Assembly: GCF_000934605.2 (NCBI RefSeq)
Contig: NZ_CP010897.2
Location: 3,286,001-3,350,000 of the forward strand
Direction: 5' to 3'
Length of the DNA: 64,000 bases
DNA from: Pandoraea vervacti
Lineage (GTDB): Bacteria; Pseudomonadota; Gammaproteobacteria; Burkholderiales; Burkholderiaceae
Shown: positions 8,789 to 16,165 of the stretch, in pieces
How positions within the stretch are numbered: position 1 is the first letter of the stretch
How the letters are laid out: each line of letters begins with the position of its first letter
Notes under the pieces: model-generated
What the model was told of the DNA's origin: nothing
The model's database searches: none
What the model saw: only the letters and a program-made list of their open reading frames with translations
Made by a program: the position numbers and the translations under genes

Positions 8789-10135
8789 TCAGTGCTTTCC
8801 CATGAATCGGCCTAGCCAGCTTGACGACTGGCGGTGTGAAGCGGCACCCGCGTGCTGGGCGGACAGCAGACGTTCCACTAGCGGTTGCAGCGCGCGCACG
8901 TAGGGGTCGCCGCGTGCCGTATCGAGGATCAGTTTGCCCTGATTGGTCGCCGAGAGCATCGCGAGGGGGCGATCGGGCAGCGTGGCGAGCAGCGGCACAT
9001 CGAAGCGCTTGGCGATCTGGTCGGCCGCCATGCCGTAGCGCGGATCGTAGCGATTGAGCACGAGGTGAAGGTGACTACGCTCCACGCTTTTCTCTTCGAG
9101 ATCGCGTAGCATCGACGCGAGCGAGACGATCGCACCCACGCTCTGATCCACCACGAGCCAGACTTCGTCGGCCGCGCGCACGAGGCTCGCGACAAATGCC
9201 GGATTCGAGAAGCCGCCGAGGTCGGCCACGATCAGATCGAAGAACGCGCGCAGACGATCGGTCAGGGCGAGCGCGTCGGCGGCGGCAACGCTGCGCATGT
9301 CGCCCAGGTCGAGCGGCAAGGGCAGCACGGCCAGCCCGCTCGGGGCATGAGAGAGCGCAGTGTGCACCAGCGTTTCGTCGAAGCGACGCAGATTCTGAAC
9401 GGCTTCGGCGAAGCTGAACTGGCTTTGCGTGTTCAGGTACAGCAGGCCGTCGCCCGAAGGCAATCCCAGATCGAGCAGCGCGACGTGGCCCAGCAACGAC
9501 GTGTCGAATTTGTCGTCCTTGTTGCCATTGCCGGCCTTGGCCGACTTGGCTGCGCGCTCCGGGTTGGCGCCCACGGCCAACTCCTGTCCCAGTTGCGACA
9601 GATGCGCGGCGAGCGTGCTGCATCCGACACCGATGCGTGCGCCGAGCAGTACGACGAAGCGACCGTGCCGTTGCGGCGCGGCGGTGCTCGTCGCGCTGGG
9701 CGTGTGGTCGATGACACGGCGAACGACTTCGAGCGCTTCTTCGTGCGTCGAATGCATGTCGATGAAGTCGTGAACCCCCGCGCGTATGGCCGCTTTCATG
9801 CCGTCGGCCCGCACCATCGAGCCGACCGCCACGAGCGGCAGCTTGGGCGCCACGCGCTTGAGTATTTGGGCGAGTTCGGTCGCCTGCGCGATGCCGCCAT
9901 CGGCCGGCGCTTCGGCGTGTCCGGTCGGCTCGCCCGAGAAGTCGAGCAACACGACTTGCGGGTCGAGATCGCCGATGCGCTGCTGCAATTGGGCCGGGCG
10001 TCCGGCTTCCTGCAGCACAACGCCCTCTTCGCGCAAAGCCGCCGACAGCCACTGTCCGTGGCCGGCATGTGCGCTGCAAAAAAGAAAGCGATGCAACTCA
10101 GTCATGGTGTCCAGTATTCGCGTCGGTGCGTTCAT
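8789..10135 (-). CDS. tadZ: TadZ/CpaE-like pilus localisation ATPase
   Basis: 448 residues. ATG 10135 has GGAG about eight bases upstream; a second ATG 10 codons in (MTELHRFLF) is possible. Residues ~1-150 form a receiver-like domain (VVLLDFSGEPTG, with LPLVAVGSMV). Residues ~155-430 are a MinD/ParA-like ATPase domain. The P-loop is degenerate: GARIGVGCST replaces the usual KGGVGKT, as in other TadZ proteins, while DLIVADLGG fits the Walker B position. TadZ marks the pole or site where the Tad machine assembles. It lies between rcpA and tadA. Confidence 0.88.
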   Translation of the reverse strand: MNAPTRILDTMTELHRFLFCSAHAGHGQWLSAALREEGVVLQEAGRPAQLQQRIGDLDPQVVLLDFSGEPTGHAEAPADGGIAQATELAQILKRVAPKLPLVAVGSMVRADGMKAAIRAGVHDFIDMHSTHEEALEVVRRVIDHTPSATSTAAPQRHGRFVVLLGARIGVGCSTLAAHLSQLGQELAVGANPERAAKSAKAGNGNKDDKFDTSLLGHVALLDLGLPSGDGLLYLNTQSQFSFAEAVQNLRRFDETLVHTALSHAPSGLAVLPLPLDLGDMRSVAAADALALTDRLRAFFDLIVADLGGFSNPAFVASLVRAADEVWLVVDQSVGAIVSLASMLRDLEEKSVERSHLHLVLNRYDPRYGMAADQIAKRFDVPLLATLPDRPLAMLSATNQGKLILDTARGDPYVRALQPLVERLLSAQHAGAASHRQSSSWLGRFMGKH

Positions 10136-10229
10136 TTATGCACTCCTCACTACCCCATCCCGACTCTCGTCAATGCCCCGCCCGATTCTGCCTTGCCACC
10201 GGCCGATCGCATCGGCCCCGGCGTGCGCG

Positions 10230-11609
10230 TCATTTCGAGAAGCCCGGTAGTTCGCTGTCGCTTGCCACGCCCATCAGATAGGCGCCCCACACCTGGCCCG
10301 GCCGCTTCTCGCGGGTGTCCCCCGGCAACGGCAGCGCCACGTCCCGGGAAACCGGCTTGACCAGACGCGGCGTGACGATAATGACCAGTTCCTTTTCGGT
10401 ACTGTTGTACTTCAGATTGCGGAAAAACGCGCCGATAAGCGGCAAATCGCCGAGCAGCGGCACCTTGTCCACGGCGGCGGTGGTCGTGCGCGAAATCAAC
10501 CCGCCGATGATGAAACTCTCACCGTCGCCGAGCTCGACCGTCGTATCCGCGCGACGTGTGGAGATCGCGGGAATCTGCGTCGAGGCGATCACCACGGCAT
10601 TCGTATAGTCGAGATCGGACGCCTCCGGCGCGACCTTCAGCGCAATGCGGTTCGGCGACAGGATCGTCGGTGTGACCGTCAGGCCGACACCGAACGACTT
10701 GTAGACGATGGTCGTCGTGCCCAGCCCCCCCGACTGCGGCACTGGCAACTCGCCACCGGCCAGAAAGCTCGCGCTCTGGCCTGAGAGCGCGACCAGCGTT
10801 GGTGCGGCGAGCACGCGCCCCAGACCGTTCGACTGCAGCAGATCGATCTCTGCCGACAGGTTGAACGCCCCTCGCGTAATCGTGCCGAAGAACGAACCGA
10901 AGTTCGGCACTGCGCCACTGCCCGAGAAGGCCGAATTCAGCTTCGATCCGATGCCGAAACTCCCGGAACCCGATGTCCGCGATGCGCTGAAGCTCGCGCC
11001 CAACTGGTTCAGGATGTTGCGGTTGACTTCGACAATCTTCACATCGACCTGCACGACACCGGTCTCGCCCACGGTCGAGCGATCGACGACCACACCGCCC
11101 TTGCCCGTGGCGTCCACCGCCGCCGCCTGCAGGCCGCTATGCTCCATCACGGACCCGGCGTGACCTTTGATGACCGCCGCGTTGCCGCGCGCGTCCACAC
11201 TGGCCGTGCCGCTGTCGCCGAGCGCGCCTTGCAGGCTGCCCTGCACGTGGATCTCCCAGTGCCTCGCCTCGCTGCCCGCTGACCATGTCGAGACCTGCGT
11301 CGTTCCCGCCTTCTTGCCGACGATCAGGACCGAGCCGCGCCGCCCGCCCGAGCCCTTGAGCACGACCACATCTGCGACCTTCGGGTCCGCGACGGCCACG
11401 CGCTCCAGCTTGCCGGAGACGGGCAGCTCGCGTTGTTCGTCCACGCCCAGCGTGAGCGAACGCGCCCCGGCGGATACCGCACTATCTGCCGCGTCGGCCA
11501 TGCGCACAGCCACGGTAGCTGCGCAGGCCAGCATCGCGGCTAGGCACAGCAACCTTCCCGTGACACGTCTGGTTTCTCGTCTGGCAGTGCGAACCTGGCT
11601 TCTGATCAT
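10230..11609 (-). CDS. rcpA: Tad outer-membrane secretin RcpA/CpaC
   Basis: 459 residues with a cleavable signal peptide (LLCLAAMLACAATVAV, mature start near ADAADSA). The pilus-assembly N-terminal domain is visible as RSLTLGVDEQRELPVSGKLE, followed by the secretin core (VVQVDVKIVEVNRNILNQLG; then VLAAPTLVALSGQSASFLAG; GESFIIGGLI; PLLGDLPLIGAFFR; ELVIIVTPRLV). It should form the outer-membrane channel for the Flp pilus. Gaps to rcpC and tadZ are 149 and 94 bases, larger than in the rest of the operon. No rcpB gene is seen next to it. Confidence 0.92.
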   Translation of the reverse strand: MIRSQVRTARRETRRVTGRLLCLAAMLACAATVAVRMADAADSAVSAGARSLTLGVDEQRELPVSGKLERVAVADPKVADVVVLKGSGGRRGSVLIVGKKAGTTQVSTWSAGSEARHWEIHVQGSLQGALGDSGTASVDARGNAAVIKGHAGSVMEHSGLQAAAVDATGKGGVVVDRSTVGETGVVQVDVKIVEVNRNILNQLGASFSASRTSGSGSFGIGSKLNSAFSGSGAVPNFGSFFGTITRGAFNLSAEIDLLQSNGLGRVLAAPTLVALSGQSASFLAGGELPVPQSGGLGTTTIVYKSFGVGLTVTPTILSPNRIALKVAPEASDLDYTNAVVIASTQIPAISTRRADTTVELGDGESFIIGGLISRTTTAAVDKVPLLGDLPLIGAFFRNLKYNSTEKELVIIVTPRLVKPVSRDVALPLPGDTREKRPGQVWGAYLMGVASDSELPGFSK

Positions 11610-11758
11610 GGCGTGGCTGTATCGGTCACTGTGTCGGTTGAGTGGCGCGGGCAGGTTATCGGCTCCCGGGGTCCTGCGTCACTGGATCTACGCGTCGGTG
11701 TAATTCGGTGCAACTCGGTTCAATTCAGGTCAAGTCCGATTCATGGGTTTGCGCGATG

Positions 11759-12787
11759 CTAGTAAGCCGCACTGGAGCGCTCGGCACCGCGCACGACCTC
11801 GATCGTGCCGCTGGCGCCTGCCCCGCCCCCGGGTGCGCGCGGTGTCGCGACCGCCGTCCGGCGTGGCGCTTCGCCCGCGAGCCCCGTCGTCGCAATCCCT
11901 GCATAGGCGCGGTTCTCCGGCGCATCGAGCGCGGCTCTGGTGTCGCCTGCCAGACCCGCCTTGCTCACGAGCACCGGCGGCGTGGGCGGGAACAACGACG
12001 TATCGGGCTTCGCATCGTCGGTCGGATTGCGCAGGGCGAGCGTAATCTTGCCCTGCTGTGCGCCCAGCACGAGACGGTTGACGTCTTCGATCGGCACGGC
12101 CACGACCGTAGAGGTCGCGGGCATGGGCGATTGCGCGTTGACGGGCGGTTGCTGGGCGGGCGGCTGGGTCGATGCGGCAGCGGCGACCGTCGACGCCACG
12201 CTGGGCGCCGCCGGCGCGGGCGTGACATCGTCGAGCGACGCATTGCCGTAGGTCAGCACGCGCACTCGCGATGCGAGCAACCGGGCCTGCGTATCGTCGG
12301 CCAGACCGACCACCGGGCCAGCTGCGGGTGGGTTCGTCTTCATCGTGAAGAAGACGTCGACGTAATCCCCGGGGCGAATGCGATTGCTCACGCCGACCGT
12401 TTCACTCACCGGAAGGGAGACGGCACGCTCGCCGGGTGCGAGTTGCATGGCCAGCCCGCGAGCCAGCAAGTTTTGCGTGACCGGCACACCGGCGGCCAGC
12501 GCGACCAGCGGCACGCGACCCACCACGTCTGCCGGAACGCTGAAAGCGCCCGGCGCCGGGCTGTCGAATTGCGCCACCTTGATGTCGTCGGCGGTGATCG
12601 GCTTGCCCGGCGTCAGCGTCTTGGCCGCCACCACGGCCGGGAAACGCTGCGTGAGCGTCTGCGTCACTGCCGACGGCGTCGCTGTCGGCGCAGGCGCGTT
12701 CGCCGTGCCCAGACGCAAGGCGAAGAGCGCGAGCAGCACGCCGGCGACAACCAGCACGGCAGCAAGAATCTTGGTGGCTTTGTTCAT
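11759..12787 (-). CDS. rcpC: Tad pilus assembly protein RcpC/CpaB
   Basis: 342 residues. An N-terminal membrane anchor (ILAAVLVVAGVLLALFAL) is followed by an SAF domain (VVAAKTLTPGKPITADDIKV) and the RcpC/CpaB region with SLPVSETVGVSNRIRPGDYV and VDVFFTM. A Pro/Ala/Gln-rich insertion lies in the middle and the C-terminus is a Gly-rich, probably disordered tail. CpaB/RcpC proteins are periplasmic partners of the secretin and may bind peptidoglycan through the SAF domain. A gap of 213 bases separates it from tadE upstream; I see no gene in that gap. Confidence 0.88.
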   Translation of the reverse strand: MNKATKILAAVLVVAGVLLALFALRLGTANAPAPTATPSAVTQTLTQRFPAVVAAKTLTPGKPITADDIKVAQFDSPAPGAFSVPADVVGRVPLVALAAGVPVTQNLLARGLAMQLAPGERAVSLPVSETVGVSNRIRPGDYVDVFFTMKTNPPAAGPVVGLADDTQARLLASRVRVLTYGNASLDDVTPAPAAPSVASTVAAAASTQPPAQQPPVNAQSPMPATSTVVAVPIEDVNRLVLGAQQGKITLALRNPTDDAKPDTSLFPPTPPVLVSKAGLAGDTRAALDAPENRAYAGIATTGLAGEAPRRTAVATPRAPGGGAGASGTIEVVRGAERSSAAY

Positions 12788-13000
12788 GGCTTGGGGCCTG
12801 TCGGCCGTTCAGTCGAAACTTGCGGGACGCCGGCGTGCCGGCGGCATGTCATTCTGTCGCTACTGTCGTGCACGACGCCCTCCGCGTGCTTGCGCTCCGA
12901 GCGATTCGGACGTTTGGGGCGATGGGGGCGATTCGTACGATTCCCCCGTGCGTTTTCCCGCACCGCCTGCGCGCCGCTTGCCGGCGCTCGTGCGCGGTCA

Positions 13001-13486
13001 TCAACCGCCCCCGAGCGTCGAGGTATCGAGCGTGACCGCCGCCGTGCCCACGACCGTCGACGGCACCAGCGCGCCGAGGCCCGGCCAGTTCACCGTCATC
13101 GGCTGATTCAGCGTGAGCGTCACGTGAACGATGCACTGCGAGGCCGCGCCCACGCCCGACGCCGGGCAGGGATACGTCGCGTCGACCGGAAAGGTGGCCG
13201 TCACCGCCGATGCAGACGGCCACGCCAGCGTCGTGTTGATCGCCGTCGTGGCGTACCCCTGGCGCTGTGTCATCGTGCCGGCGCGCAGCATTGCCCGGCC
13301 GGCCTCGGAGGCGGCCTGCGTCAGCATCTGGCGGGCGAGAATGTTGATGGAGAACGCAACGGCGACGTAGAAGGCAGGCAGCAGGATCAGGAGAATCAGC
13401 ATGAATTCCAGTGCAGCGACGCCGCGCATGTTCACCGCGCGTACGTCCCGCCACCTCGCCCTTGCCTGTGCCCCAGACCGTTTCAT
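13001..13486 (-). CDS. tadE: TadE-like pseudopilin
   Basis: 161 residues. Short basic leader with G at the cleavage position, then VAALEFMLILLILLPAFYVA, the TadE prepilin-like hydrophobic helix with the conserved Glu. The exported part has one cysteine pair (residues near YPCPASG and QCIVHV) and ends in a Gly tail. TadE-type pseudopilins are processed by TadV and are needed for pilus biogenesis. The usual tadF partner is not adjacent; tadG lies at the far end of the operon. Confidence 0.82.
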   Translation of the reverse strand: MKRSGAQARARWRDVRAVNMRGVAALEFMLILLILLPAFYVAVAFSINILARQMLTQAASEAGRAMLRAGTMTQRQGYATTAINTTLAWPSASAVTATFPVDATYPCPASGVGAASQCIVHVTLTLNQPMTVNWPGLGALVPSTVVGTAAVTLDTSTLGGG

Positions 13487-13667
13487 GACGATACCCCCCG
13501 TCGCGCACGGCGCTTTCCGGCCGTGTCTGGCGACGCGTGAACCTGCCCATTTGCGCGGCGTCGCCCGCGCCTCCCATTATTACGGCACTGCCTGCGGCAG
13601 CACTCGTCACAGCATCGTCGACAAGGCTTGCGACTTCGGGCCCTGGCGTTCCCGGCCCGAATTGCGC

Positions 13668-14147
13668 TCACCTCACAACGAGCGCTGCGGCCGCCAGATA
13701 GGCCCCGTAGGGCAACCCGACGCGTCCCGCGCGCCACTGCAAAATTCGTTGCCATGCACGCGATTGCGCCAGACGCCCGCGCCACCGCGCCAACCCCTTC
13801 AGCCGCCCGGTCAGCAAGATGAGCGCATGCACCCCCGCTGCGACACTGGCCAGACACCACACCGGCAACAGCACCGGATATCCGGCGATCAACCCGATGA
13901 CGGCGAAAAGCTTCACGTCACCGGCAGCCATCACACCACGCCACCAGAAAGGCAGCAGTACGAGCAATCCGATCACCGCGCCCAACCCGTGAACCCACAG
14001 CACCTGCGGTCCCGTTTGCCACGCCCGCCAGCCAACCCAGACGAGGGTCGGCGCAACGACACCTATCAGCCACACGTTCGGAATGCGCCGCGCGATCAGA
14101 TCTGTCATCACGATCGGCACACACAGCAGCCAAAGCAATATCAGCAC
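13668..14147 (-). CDS. tadV: prepilin peptidase TadV/CpaA (A24 family)
   Basis: 159 residues from GTG 14147. It is an inner-membrane aspartic peptidase, with the first catalytic Asp in VMTDLIARRIPN and the second in AAGDVKLFAVIG, the GxxDxxLF-like motif of A24 enzymes. About four to five membrane segments are visible. It would cut the two Flp pilins and the TadE pseudopilin. The C-terminal 30 residues are unusually Arg/Gln-rich and then hydrophobic again. It lies 67 bases after the first Flp gene. Confidence 0.88.
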   Translation of the reverse strand: MLILLWLLCVPIVMTDLIARRIPNVWLIGVVAPTLVWVGWRAWQTGPQVLWVHGLGAVIGLLVLLPFWWRGVMAAGDVKLFAVIGLIAGYPVLLPVWCLASVAAGVHALILLTGRLKGLARWRGRLAQSRAWQRILQWRAGRVGLPYGAYLAAAALVVR

Positions 14148-14214
14148 AGCGCGCCTCGCTCCAGAAAATCATGGCGGCGAAGACGCCCGACACCGCCGAC
14201 GCCGGCGTGCGGGC

Positions 14215-14415
14215 TCAGTGCGAAATCGCCGAACTGACTGCCGACGTCATCGACGCGAATGCGCTCGTCAATGCGCCACTCAGATTGGTATAAACCGTGC
14301 CGCCGATGATGACCGCCACGATGGCCGCGAGAATCCCGTATTCGAGGGCAGTCACCCCCTCTTGCCGGGACCCGCTGCGCGGGCGCCCACCGTTGCGTGC
14401 TCGATTTGCTTGCAT
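14215..14415 (-). CDS. flp: Flp-type pilin 1
   Basis: 66 residues. A 20-residue basic leader ends in QEG, followed by the Flp motif VTALEYGILAAIVAVIIGGT. The cut is expected between G and V, and the Glu and Tyr at mature positions 5 and 6 are conserved. The mature part is about 46 residues, Ala/Ser/Thr-rich. It is the second pilin gene and sits directly before tadV. It differs from pilin 2 in the leader and C-terminus. Confidence 0.92.
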   Translation of the reverse strand: MQANRARNGGRPRSGSRQEGVTALEYGILAAIVAVIIGGTVYTNLSGALTSAFASMTSAVSSAISH

Positions 14416-14644
14416 GATTCGCTTCCTGGCGAATACGGCATCTCTCTACCTCGAACGGCACGACCGACACTATCGACATGACCTGCACGTGTGATAGCGA
14501 GTGCCTTTCCCCTTCGGCCAACGCGTCCCCTCGTCACCGCGACATTAATGGCACGCGCGAGCAGCGCCGGTTGGCTTGTCGTTCTGACGCCAATGCGCAA
14601 GCGTCTCGAGAAGCCTTGCGCAGCACCTGGGGCAGCGGTATGCG

Positions 14645-14830
14645 TCAGGCGCCCGCTGTGGTGATCACCGACTGGATCTTCGCGAACACGGAGGAGAAAG
14701 CCGTGCCCAGGCCGCCGGACACGGTGCCACCGATGATGACCGCCACAATGGCGGCGAGGACGCCGTACTCCAGTGCCGTGACACCGCGCTCATCCCGAGC
14801 AAACAGACGAAAACGATTTGCGAGCTTCAT
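14645..14830 (-). CDS. flp: Flp-type pilin 2 (first gene of the Tad locus)
   Basis: 61 residues from ATG 14830, preceded by GGGAGGG six bases upstream; a longer frame to 14899 lacks such a site. The leader MKLANRFRLFARDERG is cut after G, and the mature pilin starts VTALEYGVLAAIVAVIIGGT. The C-terminus is VFAKIQSVITTAGA. Placed at the head of the operon behind a long AT-rich region, this is probably the major, most strongly expressed pilin. The 229 bases between the two pilin genes hold nothing else I can support. Confidence 0.93.
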   Translation of the reverse strand: MKLANRFRLFARDERGVTALEYGVLAAIVAVIIGGTVSGGLGTAFSSVFAKIQSVITTAGA

Positions 14831-14867
14831 TTCACCCTCCCTCGATAAAGGCACCGGAGCGCCCGTT

Positions 14868-14883
14868 GGCAAATAGCGAGACA
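14868..14883 (-). promoter_or_regulatory. weak candidate sigma-54 promoter for the pilin gene
   Basis: The minus strand reads TGTCTCGCTATTTGCC, compared with the consensus TGGCACG-N4-TTGC. The -12 TTGC and the spacing fit, but the -24 GG is GT. A start about 12 bases downstream would leave roughly 25 bases before the pilin ATG, a sensible leader. The candidate is suggested mainly because the locus carries its own sigma-54 activator. Confidence 0.2.
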
Positions 14884-15187
14884 TCACACACCCGCCCATC
14901 GGACTGAAGACGCAGTCTCGCCATATCGCTTATCAACTCTTGACTTCGGCCCTGGGCTCGTTGCGCCATCAGGCTTGCGAACCTCTTTTACGTTGTATGC
15001 CAATATTTCTCTTGCTGTTGGCACGACGTTTACAGCTGTCTGCTAATTTTTTCTGATGCTAATTTAAACTAATTCCCAAAAACTAGAGCCTTGCTTCCAA
15101 TCACGTCGGCGATTGTAAAAAATCGTTACACGGATTGATCGAACAATACTCCAAAACTAAGCAATGAAACGTGCAGGAGGGAAAACC

Positions 15188-15250
15188 ATGATTGGTGCGG
15201 CGCCACACACCTTCATGAAACGCTCTGCGCCGATTTCAGCGCACATTTAA
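15188..15250 (+). CDS. possible 20-residue small ORF
   Basis: ATG 15188 opens a 20-codon frame ending in TAA. The upstream sequence GCAGGAGGGAAAACC gives an almost ideal Shine-Dalgarno site at good spacing in an otherwise non-coding AT-rich region. The peptide is MIGAAPHTFMKRSAPISAHI. It has no recognisable family. It could be a leader peptide or a small protein, or chance; the ribosome-binding site is the main argument. Confidence 0.35.
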   Translation: MIGAAPHTFMKRSAPISAHI

Positions 15251-15538
15251 ATAACAATTCATCCAGTTAAGCGACGCCGGGGTCTGACTCTGCGGACCCC
15301 GACCTTCGCGAAGCCTCCGGGTCGTTTCGTGATCCGGTCGATCGCACCGCCGCCCGGGCGGTGTATGCCTTTTCATAAAAATACGGTTTCCTCAGCGTCG
15401 ACTCCGGTCGGGCATTACCCGCACACGCCGGACTGTTTCTAATAAAACGAAAGGCAACGGCATTCTCTCGCCACGCATGGTGTTTTGCGTCTTCTTTGCT
15501 TCTCGATTGCTCTGCGTTTTGCTCCCCGTTACATCGGG

Positions 15539-15578
15539 CCCGTTACGTTACGTTACCCGTAACGACCCACGTAACGGG
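15539..15578. repeat. nested inverted repeats of CGTTAC units
   Basis: A perfect 10-bp inverted repeat CCCGTTACGT (15539-15548) / ACGTAACGGG (15569-15578) encloses a second inverted repeat CGTTAC (15551-15556) / GTAACG (15559-15564). GTTAC is tandemly repeated three times with a 5-bp period at 15542-15556, and one more CGTTAC lies at 15528-15533. This could be an operator with several half-sites or a cruciform-forming element. It lies about 240 bases before the 15818 gene. Confidence 0.7.
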
Positions 15579-15817
15579 AACGCCCATTTCCCCGTTATTC
15601 GCCATTTCCCGATGGCGTTAACCCTGACTTACATCCCCGCGCGCCCAACGGCGATCTCTCGATTCAAAAGATTCTTGTTTTCCGAAACGCAAATAAATAC
15701 AGGCTTTCGAGCCCGTTGCCGGAAAAACTAGAGCGCTTATTCGACTTCCGAATCGACGATTGGCACACCTCTTGCGGATATCCGTGCATCGCAACGCTGA
15801 AGATCACGAGGGACACC

Positions 15818-16138
15818 ATGATCGTTGGCAATACCAAACAAACGATGTACGGCGCAGCGGCCATCACGGCAGAGCGTCAACGCATTGCGGCGAGGCAGCA
15901 AGGCGCTGCGGCCGACGCGGATCGTAGAGGCGCAAGCCCAGGGAGGGGCGGTGAAGAAGGCGGTGGCGTACGCGCCACCGCCACACCGACCGACGCGGCA
16001 AATGCCCGCAGCAACCGCAATACGAATTCGGCCCATGCGATGACGGGCCCCGATAGCGCAGTCGTCAACGCGCTCCTGTTCGCACTCATCGCACAACGCA
16101 TGAACACCCGACTGGCAGCACAAGCCGTGCTCGCCTGA
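15818..16138 (+). CDS. hypothetical protein upstream of the repeat lipoproteins
   Basis: 106 residues from ATG 15818, with GAGGGA seven bases upstream; the frame is open earlier but without a ribosome-binding site. The N-terminus MIVGNTKQTMYGAAAITAERQR is followed by a Gly/Arg/Ala-rich low-complexity middle, and a more ordered end VVNALLFALIAQRMNTRLA that could be an amphipathic or membrane-touching helix. I do not recognise the family. It lies 27 bases before the first repeat lipoprotein and may be co-transcribed. A minus-strand frame of 777 codons over this stretch is a GC-skew artefact. Confidence 0.45.
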   Translation: MIVGNTKQTMYGAAAITAERQRIAARQQGAAADADRRGASPGRGGEEGGGVRATATPTDAANARSNRNTNSAHAMTGPDSAVVNALLFALIAQRMNTRLAAQAVLA

Positions 16139-16165
16139 CGACAACAAAGACCAGAGGACTTCATC

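Larger units (their letters stand above)
14900..15817. other. long AT-rich intergenic region upstream of the pilin operon
   Basis: About 900 bases between the minus-strand pilin operon and plus-strand genes. It is clearly richer in A/T than its surroundings from about 14990 to 15260 and again around 15660-15720. It holds a 20-codon ORF at 15188-15250, a nested CGTTAC inverted repeat at 15539-15578 and, on the plus strand at 15019-15034, a half-match to a sigma-54 site (TGGCACG present, TTAC instead of TTGC). No other gene is supported. Confidence 0.7.
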
